The notes beneath the pieces are model-generated. The model was not told the DNA's origin. It searched no databases and saw only the letters and a list, made by a program, of their open reading frames with translations. A DNA stretch of 7,245 bases from Sulfuritalea sp. (GTDB lineage Bacteria > Pseudomonadota > Gammaproteobacteria > Burkholderiales > Rhodocyclaceae): the NCBI GenBank assembly GCA_021738105.1, contig JAIPCS010000174.1, positions 1-7,245 of the forward strand, in the 5' to 3' direction. The position numbers were made by a program, and so were the translations under genes. Of this stretch, positions 1 to 6,082 are shown one piece after another. Every line of letters starts with the position of its first letter. Within the stretch, counting starts at the first letter, position 1.

Positions 1-463
1 CGATCGCGGGTCCAAGCCATGCCATGAGACTGTCGCCCGGCGTGTTCATGGCCGCAACTGCGGACTCGATCACGCCCGCTGCCAATCCGCGCCATCCGGC
101 GTGCGCGACGCCGACCACGCTGGCGGCGTCGTCACAGAGCAACACCGGCAGGCAATCCGCGGTGAGGACCGCACAAACCACCCCGCGCCGCCTCGTGAAT
201 GCCGCATCGGCCTCGACGCCCGCGCGAGCCAATGACGCGTCGACACAACGTGTGCCATGGACCTGGGTCAACCAAAGTGGCTCAACAGGCAACTCCCGAC
301 TCAAGCGCGCCCGATTCTCCCTCACTGAGTCCGGCGCATCACCGACATGATCGCCGAGGTTGAAGCTATTCCAGGGTGCCTGGCTGACGCCACCGACGCG
401 CGTCGTCGAGAGTGCTCGCACTCCTGGCGGTGCCGGCCATTCCGGCACAAGATGCTCAGTCAT
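1..463 (-). CDS. pgeF: Peptidoglycan editing factor PgeF (YfiH/YlmD, DUF152 family), 3' end missing
   Basis: Reading leftwards from ATG at 463-461 gives 154 open codons that run off the window edge; the family is about 240-260 residues, so roughly 100 C-terminal residues are missing. The family hallmarks are visible: TQVHG with H69, LTADCLPVLL with C104, and AHAGWRG with H121. These match the three metal ligands of E. coli YfiH (His, Cys, His). The last visible residues are WLGPAI, also typical. Homologues were long annotated as polyphenol oxidase or laccase; E. coli PgeF is known to remove L-serine from wrongly made UDP-MurNAc-L-Ser, keeping L-alanine in the peptidoglycan stem. Purine nucleoside phosphorylase activity is known in relatives. 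The start overlaps the rluD stop as ATGA with only a weak upstream GGA, so translational coupling is likely. The order rluD-pgeF is the same as in E. coli. Family certain; exact activity inferred. Confidence 0.95.
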   Translation of the reverse strand, partial: MTEHLVPEWPAPPGVRALSTTRVGGVSQAPWNSFNLGDHVGDAPDSVRENRARLSRELPVEPLWLTQVHGTRCVDASLARAGVEADAAFTRRRGVVCAVLTADCLPVLLCDDAASVVGVAHAGWRGLAAGVIESAVAAMNTPGDSLMAWLGPAI

Positions 464-1368
464 TCCGGTCCATCCGCCCGCAAGGCATCGAGCAGTTGCG
501 CAAAATCAGCCGGCAGCGGGGATTCCCATTCCATGTCCGTCTCCAGCGTCGGGTGCTTCAATGCCAGTTGCCATGCATGCAAGGCTTGGCGCGGAAACGT
601 ATCCAGCCTGGGATCACCACTCTTGTTGCGACCATACACAGCGTCGCCGACCAGGGTGTGCCTGATTGACGCCAGATGGACACGAATCTGGTGCGTGCGT
701 CCGGTCTCCAGACGGCATTCGAGCAGTGTGGCTTTGACGAAGCGCTCAAGAATCCGGTAATGGGTACGCGCCTCCTTGCCGCCGGCCCGCACGATAGCCA
801 TCTTGGTACGCTGCACGGCATGCCGCCCCACCGGCGCATCCACCATGCCATCGCGCGTCACAACGCCCAGCGCCAGTGCAAGATAGAGCCGACGCACCGA
901 TCTCGCCTGCATCTGGCGCACCAGATCGGTCTGTGCAACGAGTGTCCGCGCGACCACCAGCAGCCCGCTGGTGTCCTTGTCCAGACGATGCACGATGCCG
1001 GCGCGTGGAATCGCTGCCAGTTCCGGTGCGTGATGGAGCAAGGCATTGAGCAAGGTACCGGAGGGATTACCGTTGCCCGGATGCACGACCAGTCCGGCCG
1101 GTTTGTCGATGACGATCAACTGATCGTCCTCAAACACCACCCTGAGTGCAATGTCCTCGGCCGCATGTTCAAAACTCGGCGTTGGCGAGACGGCGACGGA
1201 CGCTGCAAAAACGATGCGTTCTCCACCATACACCTTGCGTTTGGACTCCGCCGCGTCGCCATCGAGCTGAATCAGGCCCTGCTTGAGCCAGGCTTGCAGT
1301 CGGCTGCGCGAATGCTCGGGAAAGAGTTTGGCCAGGGTCGCGTCGAGCCGCCATCCGGCGCATTCCAT
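460..1368 (-). CDS. rluD: 23S rRNA pseudouridine(1911/1915/1917) synthase RluD
   Basis: With ATG at 1368 the protein has 302 residues (E. coli RluD: 326). An N-terminal S4 RNA-binding domain (about residues 5-55, with FPEHSRSRLQAWLKQG) is followed by the RluA-type catalytic domain. Motifs seen are DKPAGLVVHPGNGNPSGT, then PRAGIVHRLDKDTSGL with catalytic Asp130, and GRTHQIRVHLASIRHTLVGD. The enzyme isomerises three uridines of helix 69 in 23S rRNA; loss impairs ribosome assembly in E. coli. The start is uncertain. The frame stays open up to 1509, but ATGs at 1443 and 1509 would overlap bamD and its promoter. Alignment from memory with E. coli suggests a few residues before M1, so GTG 1374 or TTG 1380/1386 are possible; GGCGG just upstream of ATG 1368 is a weak ribosome site. 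It is divergent from bamD and overlaps pgeF by 4 nt, so the two are probably cotranscribed. Confidence 0.95.
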   Translation of the reverse strand: MECAGWRLDATLAKLFPEHSRSRLQAWLKQGLIQLDGDAAESKRKVYGGERIVFAASVAVSPTPSFEHAAEDIALRVVFEDDQLIVIDKPAGLVVHPGNGNPSGTLLNALLHHAPELAAIPRAGIVHRLDKDTSGLLVVARTLVAQTDLVRQMQARSVRRLYLALALGVVTRDGMVDAPVGRHAVQRTKMAIVRAGGKEARTHYRILERFVKATLLECRLETGRTHQIRVHLASIRHTLVGDAVYGRNKSGDPRLDTFPRQALHAWQLALKHPTLETDMEWESPLPADFAQLLDALRADGPE

Positions 1369-1406
1369 GGGCACCGCCAAGCTCAAGGATGGGCTGGGGC
1401 TTCGGC

Positions 1407-1412
1407 TATAAT
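1407..1412 (+). promoter_or_regulatory. -10 box of the putative bamD promoter
   Basis: A perfect TATAAT lies 29 bases before the bamD start codon, in the short gap between the divergent rluD and bamD. Transcription would start near 1419, giving a leader of about 20-25 nt that holds the ribosome binding site. I find no good -35 hexamer at 16-18 bp spacing and no TG extension, so the promoter may be weak or activator-assisted. It is inferred from sequence only. Confidence 0.5.
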
Positions 1413-1429
1413 CGGGCGGAAATTCAAGC

Positions 1430-1433
1430 GAGG
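1430..1433 (+). promoter_or_regulatory. Ribosome binding site of bamD
   Basis: GAGG lies 8 nt before the ATG at 1442. It fixes the bamD start, since the lipoprotein signal peptide begins right at this codon. Confidence 0.7.
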
Positions 1434-1441
1434 TTTTCACC

Positions 1442-2266
1442 ATGCGTAGTTTAGCGGCATTCCTGCGGGCGCTCGCCCCTATTGCAGTTATTGGCGCCCT
1501 GTTTGGCACCAGCCTGCTCGGTGGTTGTGGACTCTTGCCGGATCAAATCGACGAAACCGCCGGCTGGTCGGCCAACAAACTCTATGCCGAAGCCAAGAGC
1601 AATATGTCGGATGGCGGCTACGAGCAGGCGATCAAGTTTTTCGAAAAGCTCGAAGCCCGCTTTCCGTATGGCCGCTATGCGCAGCAGGCGCAGCTCGAAG
1701 TTGCCTATGCCTATTATCGCCAGGGTGAAATCGCCTCCGCCATCGCCGCCTGCGACCGTTTCATCCGCCTTCACCCCAACCATCCGAACGTCGACTACGC
1801 CTACTACCTGAAAGGGCTGACCAACTTCAACGAGGATCTCGGTCTGCTGGGCTACGTCAGCCTGCAGGATCTGACCGAGCGCGACCCCAAGGCAGCGCGC
1901 GATTCCTTCGATGCGTTCAAGGTACTGGTCAACAAGTATCCGGAAAGCCGTTACACGCCTGACGCCACCGCCCGCATGAATTATCTGGTCAATGCCCTGG
2001 CCTCGCATGAAGTTCACGTGGCTCGCTACTACATGAAACGCGAAGCCTATGTCGCCGCCGTCAATCGTTCGCAAACGGCGATCAAGACCTATCCGGATGC
2101 ACCGGCCAACGAAGAGGCTCTGTTCATCATGGTCAAGGCTTATGATCACCTCGGCATGAACGATCTGCGTGACGATGCCGAGCGGGTGATGCGCAAGAAT
2201 TTCCCCAGCAGCAAGTACTACGAGCGCGGTCTCAATCGCAGCGAACCGTGGTGGAAGCTCTGGTAA
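1442..2266 (+). CDS. bamD: Outer membrane protein assembly factor BamD (lipoprotein, TPR)
   Basis: The product has 274 residues (E. coli BamD: 245). A lipoprotein signal peptide (Arg at 2 and 9, hydrophobic stretch about 11-26) ends in a lipobox LGGC with Cys29 as the lipidated residue. No Asp follows Cys29 (next are Gly and Leu), which fits sorting to the outer membrane. The mature part is a TPR superhelix: it contains LYAEAK, DGGYEQAIKFFEKLEARFPYG, QLEVAYAYYRQGE, DRFIRLHPNHPNVDYAYYLKG, and VNKYPESRYTPDA, all aligning with E. coli BamD. BamD is the essential non-barrel lipoprotein of the BAM complex. It works with BamA on the periplasmic face, recognising and inserting outer-membrane beta-barrels. 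The C-terminal tail (PWWKLW) is aromatic and basic, longer than in E. coli. Start chosen from ATG with GAGG 8 nt upstream and TATAAT at 1407. It appears monocistronic, with a gene-free region after it. Confidence 0.97.
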   Translation: MRSLAAFLRALAPIAVIGALFGTSLLGGCGLLPDQIDETAGWSANKLYAEAKSNMSDGGYEQAIKFFEKLEARFPYGRYAQQAQLEVAYAYYRQGEIASAIAACDRFIRLHPNHPNVDYAYYLKGLTNFNEDLGLLGYVSLQDLTERDPKAARDSFDAFKVLVNKYPESRYTPDATARMNYLVNALASHEVHVARYYMKREAYVAAVNRSQTAIKTYPDAPANEEALFIMVKAYDHLGMNDLRDDAERVMRKNFPSSKYYERGLNRSEPWWKLW

Positions 2267-2283
2267 TCGTTACCGATTCATGT

Positions 2284-2304
2284 CTTTGCCCTGCGTGGGC
2301 GAAG
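2284..2304 (+). terminator. Possible hairpin after bamD
   Basis: An 8-bp stem (CTTTGCCC with GGGCGAAG, one G-U pair) closes a 5-nt loop TGCGT, 17 bases after the bamD stop codon. No run of T follows, so it is not a canonical intrinsic terminator. It may protect the 3' end of the bamD transcript or be chance. Confidence 0.3.
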
Positions 2305-2313
2305 TTCAAAATC

Positions 2314-2400
2314 TTCACCGCGGTGAACACCGAGTTCACGGAGAAAAGATTGCCTTGCATTGCCTTGCACTCTCCGTGTTCTCCGTGGTGATCGTGTTTT
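2314..2400. repeat. Palindrome-rich intergenic element with inverted repeat and 10-bp tandem duplication
   Basis: Four signals are stacked here. TTCACCGCGGTGAA at 2314-2327 is a perfect 14-bp palindrome. GTGAAC (2323-2328) and GTTCAC (2334-2339) form a second small inverted repeat. An imperfect inverted repeat pairs 2327-2344 with 2371-2388 (14 of 18 positions). The 26-nt loop between them holds ATTGCCTTGC twice in tandem (2349-2358 and 2359-2368). A run of four T (2397-2400) follows the right arm. The short CACGGAG-like units resemble intergenic repeat families seen in beta- and gammaproteobacteria. It could be a REP- or MITE-like unit, or a terminator for bamD. No transposase gene or target duplication is visible in the window. 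Confidence 0.5.
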
Positions 2401-2482
2401 CGGCTCGTCCGATTTAGTCACCAAGCGACCAAGTCATGACAAATCCTGTAAAGAATTTCGAGCGAAGCGAGCTGACCGGTAG

Positions 2483-2520
2483 CCCCGCCCTGGGGCGGGG
2501 ATGGGGGTGGGGGTGGGGGG
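2483..2520 (+). other. GC hairpin running into a potential G-quadruplex tract
   Basis: CCCCGCC (2483-2489) can pair with GGCGGGG (2494-2500) around a 4-nt loop. Runs of G then follow with one- or two-base spacers: four (2492-2495), four (2497-2500), five (2503-2507), five (2509-2513) and six (2515-2520). This satisfies the usual four-run quadruplex pattern with very short loops, on the coding strand about 90 bases upstream of the dehydrogenase start. Hairpin and quadruplex share the 2494-2500 bases, so they would compete. Whether it forms in the cell is inference. Confidence 0.55.
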
Positions 2521-2598
2521 CCTTCAATTCGCCTTTCCGGCCAAGCGGCGAGCACCTTCATCGAAGCCTTCCCTGTTTGGTTCCGGCTTGGCCGGCTT

Positions 2599-2603
2599 AG
2601 GAG
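2599..2603 (+). promoter_or_regulatory. Ribosome binding site of the 3-hydroxyacyl-CoA dehydrogenase gene
   Basis: AGGAG sits 8 nt before ATG 2612. It decides the start: the frame is open back to an ATG at 2501 inside the G-run tract, but that codon has no ribosome site and the extra 37 residues are low-complexity and not part of the family. Confidence 0.8.
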
Positions 2604-2611
2604 AAACCCGC

Positions 2612-4156
2612 ATGTCCGTCGACATCCAGTCGCCATCCCTTTGTATCGGCATCGTCGGCACCGGCGCCATGGGCCGCGGCATTGCCCAGATCGCAGCGCA
2701 GACCGGCATTCGCGTATTGATGTTCGACGCCCTGCACGGCGCCGCCACCAATGCACGGGAGACGGTGGTGGCAACACTGGGCAAGCTGGCCGAAAAAGGA
2801 AAAATTTCCACCGAGGCGCTGAGCGCTGCCACCGCCAAACTGGAAGTGGTGCGCAAGCTCGACGAGCTCGCCTCGACGCAAATCGTCATCGAAGCGATTG
2901 TTGAAAATCTCGACGTCAAGAAGACCCTGTTTCAGCAGCTTGAAGACATCATCGACGCCGAGTGCATTCTCGCCACCAATACCTCGTCACTGTCTGTCAC
3001 CTCGATCGCTGCCGGCTGCAAACGACCCGAACGGGTATGCGGTTTTCATTTCTTCAATCCGGTACCGTTGATGAAGATCGTCGAAGTCATCGACGGCCTG
3101 CTGACCACGCCCGATGTCTCCGCCGCGCTGCTGGCTCTTGGGCAACGCATGGGCCACACGGCGGTGTTGGCCAGCGACACGCCCGGCTTCATCGTCAATC
3201 ATGCCGGACGCGGCTACGTCACCGAAGCGCTGCGCATCCTCGGTGAAAGCATCTGTGACTTTCCCGAGATAGACCGCATCATGCGCGAAGCTGCCGGCTT
3301 TCGCATGGGGCCCTTCGAACTGCTCGACCTCACCGGCCTCGACGTTTCGCAACCGGTCATGGAATCGATCTACCACCAGTACTACCAGGAGCCGCGCTAT
3401 CGCCCTTCGGCCCTCGCCGCGCAGCGCCTGGCCGGTGGCGTGTTGGGGCGCAAGACCGGGCGCGGCTTCTACACGTACAACAACGGCAAAGCCGAGCCGA
3501 TGCCGGTCGCCACGACCCCCACCACACTACCCACCAGTGTCTGGATCAGTCAAACCCATCCCGAATGGGCCGATCGCTTGCGCGAGATAGTCACCAATGC
3601 AGGCGTCGCTGTCGAACAAGAACCCACACCCGGTGATACCTGCCTGTGTATCGTCACCCCACTGGGGTCCGACGCCACCACCTGTTGTGTCACGCAGGGA
3701 CTCGACCCGGCGCGCACGGTGGCCATCGACTGCCTGCTTGGCATCACAGCCGGCCAGCCTGCGCGCCGCAGCCTGATGACGACGCCGCTGACCACCATCG
3801 CCATGCGCGACGCGGCGCACGCCCTGTTCGCCGCGGACGGCAGCGAAGTCAGCCTGATGCGCGACAGCGCCGGATTCGTCGCCCAGCGCATCCTTGCCTG
3901 CGTGGTGAACATCGGCTGCGACATTGCCCAGCAAGGTGTCGCCAAGCCCGCCGACATCGACCGCGCGGTAACGCTCGGCCTCGCCTACCCCAAAGGTCCG
4001 CTGTCCTTCGGCGATGCACTGGGTGCGAAAAATGTGCTGAACGTGCTTGAAGCCATGCAGACCTTCTACGGCGACCCGCGCTACCGCCCCAGCCCCTGGC
4101 TCAAGCGCCGTGCCCTGCTCGGCATTTCGCTGCTCACCGAGGAAAGCGGAACATGA
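2612..4156 (+). CDS. 3-hydroxyacyl-CoA dehydrogenase, PaaH-like, with duplicated C-terminal domain
   Basis: The product has 514 residues. It should oxidise (S)-3-hydroxyacyl-CoA to 3-oxoacyl-CoA with NAD+, a beta-oxidation step. The N-terminal Rossmann domain (about 10-190) begins with GIVGTGAMGRGIAQ (GxGxxG at 16-21). Further motifs are VIEAIVENLDVKK, ATNTSSLSVT, and HFFNPVPLMKIVEVI with the catalytic pair His146 and Glu158. A first 3HCDH C-terminal domain (about 192-290; DTPGFIVN, FRMGPFELLDLTGLDV, GRKTGRGFY) is followed by a degenerate linker domain and a second C-terminal domain (about 415-508; RDSAGFVAQR, YPKGPLSFGDALG, GDPRYRPS). This layout matches E. coli PaaH (3-hydroxyadipyl-CoA dehydrogenase, 475 residues). 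No other phenylacetate genes are in view, so the substrate is open and I give no symbol. The stop overlaps the thioesterase start (ATGA), implying one operon and coupled translation. Confidence 0.94.
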   Translation: MSVDIQSPSLCIGIVGTGAMGRGIAQIAAQTGIRVLMFDALHGAATNARETVVATLGKLAEKGKISTEALSAATAKLEVVRKLDELASTQIVIEAIVENLDVKKTLFQQLEDIIDAECILATNTSSLSVTSIAAGCKRPERVCGFHFFNPVPLMKIVEVIDGLLTTPDVSAALLALGQRMGHTAVLASDTPGFIVNHAGRGYVTEALRILGESICDFPEIDRIMREAAGFRMGPFELLDLTGLDVSQPVMESIYHQYYQEPRYRPSALAAQRLAGGVLGRKTGRGFYTYNNGKAEPMPVATTPTTLPTSVWISQTHPEWADRLREIVTNAGVAVEQEPTPGDTCLCIVTPLGSDATTCCVTQGLDPARTVAIDCLLGITAGQPARRSLMTTPLTTIAMRDAAHALFAADGSEVSLMRDSAGFVAQRILACVVNIGCDIAQQGVAKPADIDRAVTLGLAYPKGPLSFGDALGAKNVLNVLEAMQTFYGDPRYRPSPWLKRRALLGISLLTEESGT

Positions 4157-4599
4157 AGACTCCCTCCGATCTCGCCGCCTTTCCCCTGCGCCACAGCCTG
4201 CGCGTACGCTGGGCCGAAGTCGATCCGCAGAACATCGTCTTCAATGGCCACTACCTGACCTACTTCGACATCGGCATCACCGAATACTGGCGCGCCATCG
4301 GCCTGCCCTACCCCGAAGGCATCGCCGGCACCGGCGGCGACCTGTTCGCAGTGAGAAGCGTGATCAACTATCACGCCTCGGCACATTTTGACGAAATCCT
4401 TGAAATCGCCGTGCGTGCAGAAAAGCTCGGCAATTCGAGCATGACGTTCGAGATGGGCATTTTCCGCGATGGCGAACGCCTGATCAGCGGCGAAGTGATC
4501 TATGTCAACGCCGATCCGGAAAGCAAGACTTCACGCCCCCTGCCGGAGAAGCTGCGCACAGCGATCGAGGCTTACGAGGCGGCTGGAAACAACGCCTGA
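4153..4599 (+). CDS. Acyl-CoA thioesterase, hotdog fold, 4HBT/YbgC type
   Basis: The product has 148 residues, normal for single-domain hotdog thioesterases. The N-terminal motif RVRWAEVDPQNIVFNGHYLTYFD fits the 4-hydroxybenzoyl-CoA thioesterase / YbgC pattern, where the Asp (here Asp24) before the central helix is the catalytic residue in the Pseudomonas enzyme. It lacks the NGHQSCHGG-like signature of PaaI, so it is not the usual phenylacetate-pathway thioesterase despite its PaaH-like neighbour. The expected reaction is hydrolysis of an acyl- or aroyl-CoA to free acid and CoA in the cytoplasm, as a tetramer in relatives. The start codon overlaps the dehydrogenase stop by 4 nt with GCGGA just upstream. 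The pairing suggests release of CoA from intermediates of the same pathway; the substrate cannot be read from the sequence. Confidence 0.9.
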   Translation: MKTPSDLAAFPLRHSLRVRWAEVDPQNIVFNGHYLTYFDIGITEYWRAIGLPYPEGIAGTGGDLFAVRSVINYHASAHFDEILEIAVRAEKLGNSSMTFEMGIFRDGERLISGEVIYVNADPESKTSRPLPEKLRTAIEAYEAAGNNA

Positions 4600-4655
4600 A
4601 CCGCCGCACGTACCTCACGGATGTCAGAAGCGTCGCAAAACGCGCCGCACATGCC

Positions 4656-4661
4656 TACAAT
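4656..4661 (+). promoter_or_regulatory. Possible -10 box just upstream of ravA
   Basis: TACAAT (5 of 6 matches to TATAAT) ends 8 nt before the ravA ATG. If used, transcription would begin at or within a base or two of the start codon and give a leaderless mRNA. The -35 region (TCGCAA at 4633-4638) is poor. The 70-bp gap after the thioesterase otherwise shows no terminator, so read-through from the upstream operon is an alternative. Confidence 0.3.
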
Positions 4662-4669
4662 TCCATCCC

Positions 4670-6082
4670 ATGCAGACTCGACGCGAAAACCGCCTGCGAG
4701 CGATCATCGATACGCTGGAACACGGCCTGGTCGAACGCCGACAGAGCGTCCGCCTGTGCCTGCTGGCGGCGCTAACCGGTGAACACACACTGCTGATCGG
4801 ACCACCGGGCACGGCCAAGAGTGAACTGGCGCGACGCCTGCACACGGTGTTTCGCGATGCCCGTTATTTTGAACGTCTGCTGACACGGTTTTCGGTGCCC
4901 GAGGAACTCTTCGGCCCGCTGTCAATCAAGGCGCTCGAGGAAGATCGCTACGAACGGCATACCGCGGGCTTCCTGCCCGATGCGTCGATCGCCTTCATCG
5001 ATGAAGTCTTCAAGGCCAACAGCGCGATACTCAACGCCCTGCTGACCTTGCTCAACGAGCGCGAATTCGACAATGGCGCCGGACGCCAGCGCTGCCCCCT
5101 GATCAGCGCGGTGGGTGCCACCAACGACGTGCCGGAAGACGAAATCGCCGAAGCGTTCTTCGATCGCTTTCTGGTGCGACTGCCCGTCGCACCCGTCAGC
5201 AATGAAGGTTTTGGCGCCCTGCTCGATGCCGGTCGCGGCCGTGAATGGAAACCACCCGGCGCCGAATTGGCGCTCAACACCGACGATCTCTCCAGCCTCG
5301 CCGCTGACGCGGCTACGGTCGATGTTCCGCCCGCCTTTGTTGCAATGCTGGCCGAATTGAGGCTGCACCTGGCGGCCCTGCCTATCCATGTCTCGGATCG
5401 GCGCTGGGTGAAGATCGTCTGGCTGCTGCGCGTCGCGGCGGCGAGCGAAAACCGCAGCGAACTTGCCGTGTGGGATTTACTGCTGCTGCCCTGGTTGACC
5501 GGGCCCGACGCATCACGCCAGGCCGTGGTAGCGGACTGGTTGGCAGCCCGCCTCGGCGTGCGCGAGGCTTTTTCCCCCGCACGCCTGACGCGCGTGGTCG
5601 AAGCCTTCGAAGCTCAACTCAATGCGGAGCAGAGAGCGAACGATCTCGACTACGACGAATCGGGCCGCCTGAAATTCTCGACTGCCGACAAGGCGACCGA
5701 GTTGGCCGGCGAGGTGGGCGACGCCAAGGGCGGCGCGGCGGCCTTGCGCATGACCTATAGCCGCCGTCGGCGCTACGGCGAAACCCACATCGGCGCCCGC
5801 GTGCGGCAAATCGATTCACTGCTCGAGCGCATCACAACCTATGCCAGGGAAATCGCCGGTCTGCGCGAGCATCTGGACGCCTATGGGCGACACAGCCTGT
5901 GGCTGAATCAGGAACTGACCACCCGCGCCGGCCTCAACCTGGCGGCGACGGCGACGGCGATCACCGAGCTTGCGGCACGCGCCGGCATCGCACGCCAGGG
6001 ATTCCTCGATCTGCCGCACTTGCCGCAAGACGACGGCTCGATGCCGGAGCCGGTCGTCCACGAAACCCTCGACACGGCGTGA
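4670..6082 (+). CDS. ravA: MoxR-family AAA+ ATPase RavA
   Basis: The product has 470 residues (E. coli RavA: 498). AAA+ core: RQSVRLCLLAALTGEHTLLIGPPGTAKS with Walker A at 44-51, LTRFSVPEELFGPLSI, Walker B IAFIDE at 107-112, sensor 1 Asn152 (ATND) and the arginine finger Arg166 in FFDRF. VSDRRWVK and DLLLLPWL in the lid also match E. coli RavA. After about residue 317 the sequence departs: E. coli has the roughly 110-residue LARA domain that binds the LdcI decarboxylase, while here about 60 polar residues (318-377) precede a helical, probably coiled-coil stretch (378-430). In E. coli the hexamer works with ViaA at the inner membrane on respiratory complexes. No Shine-Dalgarno precedes ATG 4670; upstream codons would overlap the thioesterase and give a basic, low-quality extension, so I reject them. 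The stop overlaps viaA by GTGA. Confidence 0.92.
   Translation: MQTRRENRLRAIIDTLEHGLVERRQSVRLCLLAALTGEHTLLIGPPGTAKSELARRLHTVFRDARYFERLLTRFSVPEELFGPLSIKALEEDRYERHTAGFLPDASIAFIDEVFKANSAILNALLTLLNEREFDNGAGRQRCPLISAVGATNDVPEDEIAEAFFDRFLVRLPVAPVSNEGFGALLDAGRGREWKPPGAELALNTDDLSSLAADAATVDVPPAFVAMLAELRLHLAALPIHVSDRRWVKIVWLLRVAAASENRSELAVWDLLLLPWLTGPDASRQAVVADWLAARLGVREAFSPARLTRVVEAFEAQLNAEQRANDLDYDESGRLKFSTADKATELAGEVGDAKGGAAALRMTYSRRRRYGETHIGARVRQIDSLLERITTYAREIAGLREHLDAYGRHSLWLNQELTTRAGLNLAATATAITELAARAGIARQGFLDLPHLPQDDGSMPEPVVHETLDTA

Larger units (their letters stand above)
2267..2611. other. Gene-free region between bamD and the dehydrogenase gene
   Basis: About 345 bases with no supported coding sequence on either strand. 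The left half holds the hairpin at 2284 and the palindromic element at 2314-2400. The right half holds the GC hairpin and G-run tract at 2483-2520. The promoter of the downstream acyl-CoA operon should lie here, but I could not find a convincing -35/-10 pair; ATGACA at 2436-2441 resembles a -35 box but has no -10 box at the right distance. Confidence 0.7.

Noticed and set aside
676..1449. Long plus-strand open frame (257 codons) opposite rluD
   Set aside because: It mirrors rluD, whose motifs are unmistakable; its translation resembles no family I know and has no ribosome site.
1451..2149. Minus-strand open frame (232 codons) opposite bamD
   Set aside because: Antisense shadow of bamD in GC-rich DNA; no family motifs in its translation.
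2483..2500. GC hairpin as an intrinsic terminator
   Set aside because: It is followed by G runs, not T, so it cannot be a canonical terminator on the plus strand; on the minus strand the sequence after it is also not T-rich.
2501..2611. N-terminal extension of the dehydrogenase from the ATG in the G-run tract
   Set aside because: No ribosome site; residues are low-complexity; AGGAG 8 nt before ATG 2612 and the family N-terminus fit the shorter form.
4578..4605. GGCGG / CCGCC pair after the thioesterase as a terminator
   Set aside because: Only a 5-bp stem with a long loop and no T run.
4502..4669. N-terminal extension of RavA from ATG 4502
   Set aside because: It would overlap the thioesterase by about 100 bases and adds 56 Arg-rich residues absent from RavA; the RavA-like sequence begins at M-Q-T-R.
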